A stretch of DNA of 20,673 bases. Origin: Bacillota bacterium. GTDB taxonomy: Bacteria > Bacillota > Clostridia > Lachnospirales > Lachnospiraceae. Where the stretch lies: assembly GCA_023398615.1 (NCBI GenBank), contig JAEWSD010000039.1, positions 1 to 20,673 on the forward strand, written 5' to 3'. The notes beneath the pieces were generated by a model. The model worked only from the letters and a program-made list of their open reading frames with translations, searched no databases and had not been told where the DNA came from. Of this stretch, positions 1-7,004 are shown piece after piece. A program made the translations under genes and the position numbers. The first letter of the stretch is position 1, and each line of letters opens with the position of its first letter.

Positions 1-666
1 ATCTACGACAACTGCACGGACTATAAGAAATTTACCATCCTGAGTGAAAAAATAATATATAAGCTGTTCGGCGGCAGGAGCAGCGCAGAACCATTAAATC
101 CCGGCGGCAGGAAACTCTTTGCCGAAGCATACTCGGCCGATGGTTATATCAATTATACCGATGCCCTATGTGCGGATAAAAGTGTATGGGGAATTAAGGG
201 AAACAGCATCAATCTTTCTTCCGCACTGCTTGAACGCATCCTGGCCGAAGCAGCTTTAAGAGGCTGTCACACCGATTGCTTCTACCACCCTCTTCACCCG
301 GAAAAGCTCCGGCATTTATTAATTGCCGATCTGGATATCATGCTGGTCAGTACGGAAAGCCAATCCTTGGGGAACTATGATGAAACCATTCATTTGGAAC
401 AGTTAACCGATTTCGATATGCTGAAAAGATATAAGGCCGAACTGGAAAACAATGGCCTGCTTTATGATTTACTGATTGATAACGCACTGGAAAAGCTTTC
501 GGAAACAAAAAAAGAACACGCAGTCCTTGAAGCCTACTATATAGGCAGTATGGATTTTAATGGCGTGGATGCCTGTTTTGAAACAGTCTGCTCCAAATTA
601 GCCCCGACGCATTCAGGCCCGGAGTTTATATCAGTAACCGGACCGCAGCCAAAGTTGTCATTATAA
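1..666 (+). CDS. P-loop ATPase of the PRK06851 type, C-terminal part (5' end outside window)
   Basis: The reading frame is open from base 1 and gives 221 residues with no start, so the gene begins upstream of the window. The pattern matches what I recall of the C-terminal repeat of PRK06851-type proteins (two P-loop domains, function unproven): a short lead (RKLFAEAYSADGYINY), a strand-loop-helix where the Walker A should lie, then RGCHTDCFYHPLHPEKLRHL, LDIMLVST, and near the end YYIGSMDFNGVD. The expected Walker A (IKGxxGTGKS) is here IKGNSINLSS at residues 65-74, so the glycines and the catalytic Lys are gone and this repeat probably cannot bind ATP in the usual way. The first repeat, outside the window, may still be active. 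The last 41 bases overlap the end of the convergent permease gene. The family call is from memory; the function is unknown. Confidence 0.7.
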   Translation: MYDNCTDYKKFTILSEKIIYKLFGGRSSAEPLNPGGRKLFAEAYSADGYINYTDALCADKSVWGIKGNSINLSSALLERILAEAALRGCHTDCFYHPLHPEKLRHLLIADLDIMLVSTESQSLGNYDETIHLEQLTDFDMLKRYKAELENNGLLYDLLIDNALEKLSETKKEHAVLEAYYIGSMDFNGVDACFETVCSKLAPTHSGPEFISVTGPQPKLSL

Positions 667-1363
667 TTACCAGCATCTTGAAGAGCCTTTCATTGATTTT
701 TTTGATAAAGTATACGCCAAGCAATGCTCCGATCAGTATGCAGGGCAGCATGTAAACCGTATATTTGACCGTACCGAGGTTCACCGTGTGCCATGAAAAT
801 ATAAGGAACGGCAGCTTTAACAGGTTAACGATAAGGAAAAACCATGAGGTTGTGCCCATAAATTTATTCTTGTCAAACGAGAGAGACAGCAGATATACAC
901 TGAATATAGGGCCTGCCGCGTTACCGACCATAGAAGAAAAACCGCTTAATATGCCAACCATAACATGATAGAACGGATGATCGGGAACCTTGATTGTTTT
1001 CCCCGACTTTTCCTGACAGACCAAAAGGACCGAGCAAATACTAATAATAATTCCAAGTAAAAACTTAAACTGCGCATCATTCAGAAAGCCTCCGACTACC
1101 CCTCCCAACAAGAGTCCTGCGAGAGCAGGCGGCAGTACTCTCATAACATCCTTGAACTTACCGTATTTCCCATAATTGAAGACGGCAAGAAAATCACCGA
1201 TAATTAACATGGTAAGCATAATCCCGGAGGACTGTTTTGCCCCGAAGGTACAGGCTATCAAGGCCACCGCAGGTAAAGTTGCGCCGGTAACTCCTGTTTT
1301 AGAAAATCCAATAGCAATGGCTGCCACAATAAATAGTAGTAATTGAATTCCTGTTAATTCCAT
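626..1363 (-). CDS. Sulfite exporter TauE/SafE-type (DUF81) membrane permease
   Basis: This is a 245-residue, almost wholly hydrophobic protein with about seven or eight membrane spans and a repeated two-half layout, as in the TauE/SafE family. Typical features are the N-terminal IGFSKTGVTGATLPAVALI segment and the mid-protein GFSSMVGNAAGPIFSVYLLS segment, which are the two equivalent glycine-rich helices of the halves. The family exports small organic or sulfur anions such as sulfite, sulfoacetate or taurine-derived compounds; the substrate cannot be read from the sequence. The start is supported by AGAGG eight bases ahead of the ATG. The gene is monocistronic and converges on the upstream ATPase gene, with 41 bp of shared 3' sequence. 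Its length is normal for the family. Confidence 0.88.
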   Translation of the reverse strand: MELTGIQLLLFIVAAIAIGFSKTGVTGATLPAVALIACTFGAKQSSGIMLTMLIIGDFLAVFNYGKYGKFKDVMRVLPPALAGLLLGGVVGGFLNDAQFKFLLGIIISICSVLLVCQEKSGKTIKVPDHPFYHVMVGILSGFSSMVGNAAGPIFSVYLLSLSFDKNKFMGTTSWFFLIVNLLKLPFLIFSWHTVNLGTVKYTVYMLPCILIGALLGVYFIKKINERLFKMLVIIMTTLAAVRLLI

Positions 1364-1457
1364 GATAGCCTCTTTCCTGCATATTTAACCTGCAGGCAAG
1401 TTGAATAATGCGTAAATTCGTAGTGAAATAACGGATTGCCTGTATTTGTTATTACAC

Positions 1458-1486
1458 ATTATAGCAGACTTGGAAATCGGTTTCTA
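1458..1486 (-). promoter_or_regulatory. Putative promoter of the TauE-type gene
   Basis: On the minus strand there is a perfect -10 TATAAT (1458-1463), 17 bases from a weak -35 TAGAAA (1481-1486). Between it and the gene, CCTGCA/TGCAGG arms (1377-1396) could form a 6-bp hairpin just ahead of the ribosome site. The 145-bp gap to the upstream gene otherwise shows no clear terminator. Confidence 0.45.
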
Positions 1487-1508
1487 CTTGTTTTTTATTG
1501 TAATTATC

Positions 1509-2063
1509 TTACTCTTTCATCCAATAGTGTTTAATATGAACCCGGATTTTTCCCCATATGGATTTCTGGAAGTAGCCGTATGCCATATCATAAACAAACA
1601 GTGCGGCCTGGCCTGCCAGCAGGATGGCCGCAAGAAATACCGGGCTCAGCTCACCCTGATATACCAGCTTCGGAAAGAACAGTATTACAGGAACGTATAT
1701 GGCATTGAATACGGCATACTTTATCACCCATAATATCACATTCCGATTCCCGCCTGTCTTTGCCAAAGCAAGCTTATCCCATGCAAATTCGGCAATTGCC
1801 AGATACAAACCCATGAAGGCAAACGTAAGGCAATACAGCTTATTCGGCGCCAGCAGAAAGCTTAGCAGTACCGCGGCGATCAGAAAACCCGAGCCGAACC
1901 TGAGTCCGCTTTCCCGTATGGCAATGCCTACGCCAAAGGATGCCCCTGCCAGAAGAAACAGGGAATTCGTTTCCAATATTCCGCTGAAAATGACCAGCAA
2001 TATCGTACATGCAAGTAAAAGACTTAAGAATGCCAATCGCTTTGCACCTAGAAACATGAACAC
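1509..2063 (-). CDS. Small polytopic membrane protein of unknown function (GTG start)
   Basis: The protein has 184 residues and about six hydrophobic helices separated by very short loops. A Lys/Arg-rich start (LGAKRLAF) and a basic end (KSIWGKIRVHIKHYWMKE) suggest both termini are cytoplasmic. I do not recognise a family. I chose the GTG at 2063 rather than the more distal ATG at 2105: a GGGAGG ribosome site ends six bases before this GTG, and the longer version would overlap the J-domain gene by almost 60 bases with no matching ribosome site. With the GTG start the overlap is 16 bases. It is the last gene of the DUF5685/J-domain operon, so it probably works with those two proteins at the membrane. 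Confidence 0.75.
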   Translation of the reverse strand: MFMFLGAKRLAFLSLLLACTILLVIFSGILETNSLFLLAGASFGVGIAIRESGLRFGSGFLIAAVLLSFLLAPNKLYCLTFAFMGLYLAIAEFAWDKLALAKTGGNRNVILWVIKYAVFNAIYVPVILFFPKLVYQGELSPVFLAAILLAGQAALFVYDMAYGYFQKSIWGKIRVHIKHYWMKE

Positions 2064-2689
2064 AAATCGCCTCCCATACATTCGCATAAGGTATCCGCAC
2101 ACCACAAGTCACAGCATAAATTACCGGTACCATAAGAAGATCTTCCCATACCGTAGCCCCTGCTCTGGTATTTTTGGCTTCGCCATTGCAGCTGATTCAG
2201 AAGGTCAATATATTCCCGGTTGCGGGGCTCCATATTAACCGCCTGCTGTGCGTGATTGCAGGCTACGACATTATTTCCCATTCCCGCATTTGCCATTGCG
2301 CTGTAGTAATACCATCTTGCATTGCGGTTTGAGATACCGGAAAGCGCATTCAGAGCCTCCCTGTAATATCTGGCGTTCAGATAGTTATTTACGGCCCGCA
2401 TTTCCAGGGAATCTTCCTCTTCATAACCGTTTGAGTATTCATAACTGCTTGAAGAGGCCTGCTGGCCGTAGGAAGAGCTTCTCTGACTATATCCGCCTTC
2501 CCTCTCTTTCATGATCTGATCATAGGCTTCCTGAACCTCTTTAAATTTCTCCTCAGCCAAATCCGAAAGCGGATTATCAACATAGGAGTCAGGATGGTAC
2601 TTCCTGCTTAAATCCCGGTAAGCTCTTTTAATCTCATCATTCGAAGCATTCGATGATACTCCCAGTACATTATATGGATCCATTATCAT
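2048..2689 (-). CDS. J-domain protein with Cys-rich C-terminal tail
   Basis: The protein has 213 residues. The first ~65 are a complete J domain (DPYNVLGVSSNASNDEIKRA, then RKYHPD with H32-P33-D34), the part that stimulates Hsp70 ATPase. A Ser/Tyr/Gln-rich linker follows, then a helical TPR-like stretch (about residues 98-165), then a tail with seven cysteines at 192, 193, 197, 202, 204, 210 and 212. It lacks the Gly/Phe region, the CxxCxGxG zinc modules and the client-binding barrels of true DnaJ, so it is a specialised co-chaperone and not the housekeeping one. The ATG at 2689 has GGAAGGG seven bases upstream and overlaps the DUF5685 stop by 20 bases, indicating coupled translation. The Cys tail may bind metal or be lipidated; that is inference. 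Confidence 0.9.
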   Translation of the reverse strand: MIMDPYNVLGVSSNASNDEIKRAYRDLSRKYHPDSYVDNPLSDLAEEKFKEVQEAYDQIMKEREGGYSQRSSSYGQQASSSSYEYSNGYEEEDSLEMRAVNNYLNARYYREALNALSGISNRNARWYYYSAMANAGMGNNVVACNHAQQAVNMEPRNREYIDLLNQLQWRSQKYQSRGYGMGRSSYGTGNLCCDLWCADTLCECMGGDLCSCF

Positions 2690-3527
2690 ACTTAGTCCCT
2701 TCCTTTACTTTTCCTTCTTTTTGCTTTGCGTCAAATTTCGTCCAAACTCCCAGGTACAAGATATTGCGTAAAATATCAGCATCCAGCAGGCAGGGGAGCT
2801 TCTCAAATTCGCCGGTGCATTCGGCCATCATCATATTCAGCATGTTACGGCACTCTGTCTCGTAATTTTCCGTTTTATATAATGGAATAAGCGGATTAAA
2901 ACTGTTCCGTTTCAAATCCTTCAAAAGATCATCATAAGCATCCATAATGTAGATATACTTTCCCAGGAAAAAGCCCATATTTCTCAGGCTTTCCTCCCAG
3001 CTGTCCTGCCTGTATATAAAGAGTTCGGCCATTAATTCACCGAAACAGCGGGATACGGTATCGATGCTCTCCTCTTTATTCTTCTCACATTCCTGCAGCT
3101 GCTTCAGGCTTTCTTCTATCCTTGCGCACTGCCTTGGATATCTGGCACATATCTTCCTGTAATCCTTCTTCAGCACTCCGGCACCGGCAAGACCGGCCAG
3201 ATTCCTTTCATCGTGCCAGTCGTCAAGCAGATGATGGTAAGTCAGGGCAATATTCATATCCGCAACATATTCTGTTATCTCATTACTGAGCATATCGTGT
3301 TTTTTCGCCGGATGCACCATGCAGCGGTGCCGCTTATTCACCGTGTTACTTTCGTACAAAGAGGTCAGCAGCACAATCAGGAAGGTCATATCATAGGTTA
3401 AGGTCATCTGTCCCAAATATCCGTAGCGTTCCTTCAGCTTTCTGCATAAGCCGCAGTAATAGGCCTTGTATTTATAGAAATCCTTTATTTTAAGTTCGGG
3501 CTTGCAAATATTAACATATCCAAACAT
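2670..3527 (-). CDS. DUF5685 family protein
   Basis: The 285-residue protein starts MFGYVNICKPELK; this ATG is preceded by CTGGAG at six bases, while the ATGs further upstream lack a comparable site. I recognise it as DUF5685, a Clostridia/Bacilli family without known function. Visible features are C8, C25-x-x-C28 and C69, a plausible metal site, and two Asp-rich helices: a DDxxD at D102-D103-D106 (HHLLDDWHDE) and D196-A-Y-D-D-L-L-K-D204 (YIMDAYDDLLKD). The rest is helical and not membrane-spanning. The spacing of the two Asp motifs recalls all-alpha isoprenyl or squalene synthases, but that link is my inference. It is the first gene of an overlapping operon with the J-domain and membrane proteins. 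Confidence 0.83.
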   Translation of the reverse strand: MFGYVNICKPELKIKDFYKYKAYYCGLCRKLKERYGYLGQMTLTYDMTFLIVLLTSLYESNTVNKRHRCMVHPAKKHDMLSNEITEYVADMNIALTYHHLLDDWHDERNLAGLAGAGVLKKDYRKICARYPRQCARIEESLKQLQECEKNKEESIDTVSRCFGELMAELFIYRQDSWEESLRNMGFFLGKYIYIMDAYDDLLKDLKRNSFNPLIPLYKTENYETECRNMLNMMMAECTGEFEKLPCLLDADILRNILYLGVWTKFDAKQKEGKVKEGTKYDNGSI

Positions 3528-3601
3528 ACGATTCTCCAGGTACTGCGACATTATACGTAAAACTGCTCCGGTCATATTAAAAGTATGGCCGCTTTCAAAT
3601 T

Positions 3602-3630
3602 AATATAGCACATAAACCGCGCTATCTCAA
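3602..3630 (-). promoter_or_regulatory. Promoter of the DUF5685 / J-domain / membrane-protein operon
   Basis: On the minus strand a -35 TTGAGA (3625-3630) and a -10 TATATT (3602-3607) are 17 bases apart. Transcription would start near 3595, leaving a leader of about 70 bases. Confidence 0.65.
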
Positions 3631-3693
3631 GATTATTTTAAATTGTTAATCAAACCTTAATTAATACTTTATTTTTAACTTTATTTACGAACC

Positions 3694-3772
3694 ATTTGAA
3701 TTAGTTCAAATACTTGACAAATTACTTGGAATAAATGTATAATTTTATATGTTTTAACAATTTAATTTGTTA
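3694..3772 (+). promoter_or_regulatory. Promoter and two operator-like inverted repeats of the tryptophanase-like gene
   Basis: The -35 TTGACA (3714-3719) and -10 TATAAT (3738-3743) are perfect, with an 18-base spacer. Directly upstream is a perfect inverted repeat, ATTTGAA and TTCAAAT around TTAG (3694-3711). Downstream, over the expected start site, TAACAA and TTGTTA flank six bases (3755-3772). The leader to the start codon is only about 58 bases, too short for a TnaC-like leader peptide, and no such ORF is present. Confidence 0.7.
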
Positions 3773-3807
3773 TCAATTTAAATGAATGAAGCGGAGGAAG
3801 GGAACAA

Positions 3808-5256
3808 ATGTCAAATATTAAGTTTTATACCGGAGAAAGCATCCCTCTGGAGATGCATAAGGTAAGGATTGTACAGAAATTGTCTTTGCCAACGGTAGAG
3901 CAACGTTGTGAATCGATGAAAGAAGCGGGGTTTAATAATTTTCTGCTGAAAAATAAGGATATCTTCATGGATATGCTTACCGACAGCGGGGTAAATGCCA
4001 TGAGTGACAGGCAGCAGGCCGCTATGATGGTAGCCGACGACAGCTATGCAGGTTCTGCTACATTTACCAGATTAGCAGATAAATTAAAAGAAATTTTTGG
4101 TATGGATTATTTCCTGCCGGCCCATCAGGGACGTGCCTGCGAGAACATTCTGGCTACCGCTTTTGTAAAGCCGGGGGATGTTGTCCCGATGAACTTCCAT
4201 TTTACAACTACGAAATCTCATATCACCCGTGTGGGAGGACGTGTCGAAGAACTGGTGATTGAGGAAGGCTTAAATCCCGTAAGTGACTACCCGTTCAAGG
4301 GCAATTTCGATGTTCCGCGCCTGCGGGCATTCATTGAAGAGGTTGGCACAGATAAGATTCCTTTCGTACGCCTGGAGGCCGGTACAAACCTGATAGGCGG
4401 ACAGCCTTTTTCCTTGGAAAATGCCCGTCAGGTATGCAATTTATGTAAAGAATACAATATCATGACCGTACTGGACGCCAGCCTGTTACAGGATAATCTG
4501 TATTTTATAAAGCAGCGTGAGGAAGCATGCAGAAATATGTCGATCCGTGAAATTACAGCCGCTATGGCCGATATGATGGATATCATCTATTTTTCTGCCA
4601 GAAAGCTCGGATTCGCAAGAGGCGGCGGTATCTGTGTCAGAGAAGATTCCGTATGTCAGAAGATGAAGGAATTCGTGCCGTTATATGAAGGCTTCCTGAC
4701 CTATGGCGGTATGTCCGTACGTGAAATGGAAGCAATTACGGTCGGTTTGGAAGAAACTATGGATGAAGATATCATTTCCCAGGGCCCGCAGTTCATTGAA
4801 TACATGGTACACGAACTGGTAAAGCACGGAATACCTGTCGTTACTCCCGCGGGTGGTCTTGGATGTCATTTGAACGCTTTTGAATTCGTTCCTCATATTC
4901 CGCAATCCGAGTATCCTGCCGGCGCCCTGGCAGCCGCCATGTACATAGCAGGCGGCATAAGAGGAATGGAAAGAGGCACCCTGTCCGAGCAGCGGGATCC
5001 CGACGGCTCCGAACACTTCTCGGAAATGGAGCTTTTACGTCTGGCGGTGCCAAGACGCGTATATACACTATCCCAAATAAAATATACGATCGACCGTATC
5101 ATCTGGCTATATGAAAACCGGGGCCTGATCGGCGGCCTTCGTTTCGTGGAAGAACCAAGCGTGCTTCGTTTCTTCTTCGGAAGACTGGAAGCAGTATCAG
5201 ACTGGCCGCAGAAATTAGTTGCTAAATTCCGGGAGGACTTTGGCGACAGCTTATAG
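3808..5256 (+). CDS. Tryptophanase / beta-eliminating lyase family PLP enzyme, atypical active site
   Basis: The 482-residue protein aligns along its whole length with tryptophanase (TnaA) and tyrosine phenol-lyase as I remember them: FLLKNKDIFMDMLTDSG, AGSATF, PAHQGRACEN, the PLP lysine in SARKL (K266), and the substrate-carboxylate arginine in LLRLAVPRRVYT (R411). Family enzymes split L-tryptophan or L-tyrosine to indole or phenol, pyruvate and ammonia. Several residues that TnaA uses differ: E. coli Asp133 is Thr, Arg226 is Leu, Lys269 is Arg and His463 is Phe. D223 and N194 (TnaA N198) are kept. PLP chemistry therefore looks intact, but tryptophan should not be assumed as the substrate. 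The start has GGAGGAAGGG upstream. The gene is monocistronic, with its own strong promoter and no neighbouring tnaB-like permease. Confidence 0.87.
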   Translation: MSNIKFYTGESIPLEMHKVRIVQKLSLPTVEQRCESMKEAGFNNFLLKNKDIFMDMLTDSGVNAMSDRQQAAMMVADDSYAGSATFTRLADKLKEIFGMDYFLPAHQGRACENILATAFVKPGDVVPMNFHFTTTKSHITRVGGRVEELVIEEGLNPVSDYPFKGNFDVPRLRAFIEEVGTDKIPFVRLEAGTNLIGGQPFSLENARQVCNLCKEYNIMTVLDASLLQDNLYFIKQREEACRNMSIREITAAMADMMDIIYFSARKLGFARGGGICVREDSVCQKMKEFVPLYEGFLTYGGMSVREMEAITVGLEETMDEDIISQGPQFIEYMVHELVKHGIPVVTPAGGLGCHLNAFEFVPHIPQSEYPAGALAAAMYIAGGIRGMERGTLSEQRDPDGSEHFSEMELLRLAVPRRVYTLSQIKYTIDRIIWLYENRGLIGGLRFVEEPSVLRFFFGRLEAVSDWPQKLVAKFREDFGDSL

Positions 5257-5271
5257 ATATCATTACAAGCC

Positions 5272-5301
5272 TTCCGGGAGAAAAAGCTCTTTCTCCCGGA
5301 A
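5272..5301 (+). terminator. Hairpin between convergent genes, probable terminator
   Basis: A perfect 12-bp stem (TTCCGGGAGAAA at 5272-5283, TTTCTCCCGGAA at 5290-5301) with a 6-base loop lies 15 bases after the lyase stop. No good T-run follows on either strand, so the efficiency is uncertain. It could serve both convergent transcripts. Confidence 0.6.
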
Positions 5302-5327
5302 TAAAAGGTTATCTGCTTTATCATTTA

Positions 5328-5585
5328 TTAATTCTTTTTACAGAGAATCCAGTTGCACGGATTCAGATATTTTTTAAATTTCGTTACCGCCTGCTTTCCT
5401 ATGATTGCGACTCCCGCCCACCAGGTAACCTCCCCGGCAATAATTAGTACCGGGATAATTACCGCCTTGCCTGCCGCCGGCAATGTAAGAAACGGTACAA
5501 CGGTAATCAGCCCATACAGGATGCAGGAAACAATCAACAGTACTGCTGCTGTTATATTCAAAATAGAGCACTTCTTTTTTATCAT
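5328..5585 (-). CDS. Small two-helix membrane protein (transporter-suffix-domain-like)
   Basis: The 85-residue protein has a basic N-terminus (MIKKK), two hydrophobic helices joined by a short turn with Pro and Gly (PFLTLPAAGKA), and a basic C-terminus ending KKYLNPCNWILCKKN. The layout, with a K/R-YLNP-NW ending, fits small proteins annotated as transporter suffix domain-containing in Firmicutes, as far as I recall. Its ATG overlaps the stop codon of the dehydrogenase-like gene by four bases (ATGA), so it is translationally coupled to it and probably acts with it at the membrane. The role is unknown. Confidence 0.78.
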   Translation of the reverse strand: MIKKKCSILNITAAVLLIVSCILYGLITVVPFLTLPAAGKAVIIPVLIIAGEVTWWAGVAIIGKQAVTKFKKYLNPCNWILCKKN

Positions 5586-6412
5586 ACCTTATCTGCCTCC
5601 CGTCCGGTATTATACAGGAACCTGCGAAGCATCCTGCCGTAGCTTTTCATCACGACAATATCCGCTAATCCCGGCAGGACTGAATTCAGCCTTGCAAATA
5701 TAACCGTAAGGAAACCACCCATGATACCAGTCGTTTTATTCTTTTCTATTAACTTAATCAGAGCTTCGGAGACCTTGCCGGTCGGCAGGATTCGGATGCC
5801 CATTTTTCTCCAAAGCGGATGATAGGGCCTTTCTGCGTCCGTATCCGCGGGACTCGGGCAAAAATACGCAACCCTGGTTTTGATTCCTTCCGTATATAAT
5901 TCACGGTTCATAGATTCGATAAAGGAAAATAATCCGGCCCGGGATGCCACATCCGCCGTATAATACGGGAAGGCCATGCGTCCGTCCGCAAAGCCTCCGA
6001 TATGTACGATCATGCTCCCCTTTTTATCTCTCATATACGGCATCATTATTTTGGTAATCAGGATCGCGCCGTATAAATTCACATCCAGGGAATGCTTAAT
6101 CTCTTCACAGCTATGATCCTTAAGCGACTTCCTGACATCATAGCCTGAAACGTTTACGACGACATCTACCCTGTCGGTCCATTTCCGCACATGTTCCGCC
6201 AGATGATACAAGGAATCCTCTTTCGTTATATCCACAGACGCAATATCCGCTTTTCCGCCGGTTTCATTCCTTACCTGCTTTAACTTTTCTTCGTTCCTGC
6301 CGGCCAGAAGAAGCTTTGCGTCTCTGCCGGCAAAAGCCCGTGCAAATTCGGAACCCAATCCGCCGGTGGCTCCGATGATGATAATATTTTTCCCCTTACA
6401 ATTGCTTTCCAT
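5582..6412 (-). CDS. Short-chain dehydrogenase/reductase-like protein with altered catalytic residues
   Basis: The 276-residue protein has the SDR Rossmann fold: GATGGLG at 14-20 (TGxxxGxG type), LAGRN at 36-40 (NADP-like), DIT at 61-63, NVSG at 87-90 in place of NNAG, and the structural Asn at 112. The catalytic set appears replaced. Aligned on the GRMAFP motif, the YxxxK pair is D154-V-A-S-R158, and the catalytic Ser region (ISS) is I-G-G at 138-140. Tyr150/151 are close but out of register. The C-terminal 60 residues are hydrophobic and amphipathic, suggesting membrane contact. A GAGGAG ribosome site precedes the ATG. It lies 16 bases after the MarR-type gene and overlaps the small membrane protein gene, so all three are co-transcribed. 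It is either a cofactor-sensing pseudoenzyme or an SDR with different chemistry. Confidence 0.85.
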   Translation of the reverse strand: MESNCKGKNIIIIGATGGLGSEFARAFAGRDAKLLLAGRNEEKLKQVRNETGGKADIASVDITKEDSLYHLAEHVRKWTDRVDVVVNVSGYDVRKSLKDHSCEEIKHSLDVNLYGAILITKIMMPYMRDKKGSMIVHIGGFADGRMAFPYYTADVASRAGLFSFIESMNRELYTEGIKTRVAYFCPSPADTDAERPYHPLWRKMGIRILPTGKVSEALIKLIEKNKTTGIMGGFLTVIFARLNSVLPGLADIVVMKSYGRMLRRFLYNTGREADKV

Positions 6413-6428
6413 TTTCTGAATCTCCTCA

Positions 6429-6866
6429 TTATTTCTTATTTGTCAGATTCCGTACAATTTCTTCCAGCAGGTTGTCAATGAAATCATATTGTTCCCTGCT
6501 GCTTAGAAGCTTTTGAATCAGAATATCAAACTCCCTGTATAACTCCTGATCTCCTTCGATTATACTCTTCCCTTTTGGAGTAACACTTACATAATATACT
6601 CGTCTGTCCTCTTCTGACTGGATTTTTTCTATCAAACCTAATTGAGCCAGTTTTCTTACTAAAACTGAAATCGCAGGTTTGGAAAAATTTAAGGCTTCCG
6701 CTATCTGCGAGAAATTAGGCCTGCCCAAATAGTAAATAGTCGTAAGATAGTAATAATCGTTACTGCTGAAGCTCTTCTGTTCCGTTTCGGTCAGATTCGT
6801 ATTGATATTCCGGATAGATTCCCTCCATAAATAGTTTGCGATATATGCAAAGCTATCCTTTATCAT
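6429..6866 (-). CDS. MarR-family transcriptional regulator
   Basis: The 145-residue protein has the MarR layout: helical N- and C-terminal dimerisation ends, a winged helix with recognition helix FSKPAISVLVRKLAQLGLIEK (about 62-82), and the wing SEEDRRVYYVSVTPKG (about 84-99) with the family DxR signature. MarR proteins are usually dimeric repressors released by small phenolic or lipophilic ligands or by oxidation. GGGAGG lies ahead of the ATG. It leads the operon with the SDR-like and small membrane protein genes, and a palindrome sits immediately downstream of the -10 box of its own promoter, which supports autorepression of the whole operon. The ligand is unknown. Confidence 0.93.
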   Translation of the reverse strand: MIKDSFAYIANYLWRESIRNINTNLTETEQKSFSSNDYYYLTTIYYLGRPNFSQIAEALNFSKPAISVLVRKLAQLGLIEKIQSEEDRRVYYVSVTPKGKSIIEGDQELYREFDILIQKLLSSREQYDFIDNLLEEIVRNLTNKK

Positions 6867-6918
6867 AGTTACCTCCCTTTCCGCACAGCTTTATGTACCT
6901 CCTGTTACTGAATTTTTA

Positions 6919-6977
6919 TTAAATCATTTTAATTAAAATCATTTAACTATTATATTGCCAATTTCCCATTTAGTCAA
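6919..6977 (-). promoter_or_regulatory. Promoter of the MarR operon with palindromic operator
   Basis: On the minus strand the -35 TTGACT (6972-6977) and -10 TATAAT (6949-6954) are 17 bases apart. From two bases past the -10, at 6919-6946, there is a symmetric block: a perfect 14-bp palindrome ATTTTAATTAAAAT (6926-6939) flanked by TTAAAT and ATTTAA arms. It would cover the transcription start, the classical place for a MarR-type repressor. Confidence 0.8.
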
Positions 6978-7004
6978 GAATAAATTATGGATTTATTGAT
7001 AATA

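Noticed and set aside
1699..2238. Plus-strand open frame of 179 codons over the membrane-protein and J-domain genes
   Set aside because: Antisense to two genes with good ribosome sites and domain support; sequence looks random.
3744..3807. TnaC-like leader peptide and attenuator
   Set aside because: Only about 58 bases separate the likely transcription start from the ATG, and there is no short Trp-containing frame with a ribosome site.
4893..5324. Minus-strand open frame of 143 codons overlapping the lyase gene end
   Set aside because: Runs through the conserved lyase C-terminus and its terminator hairpin; no family resemblance.
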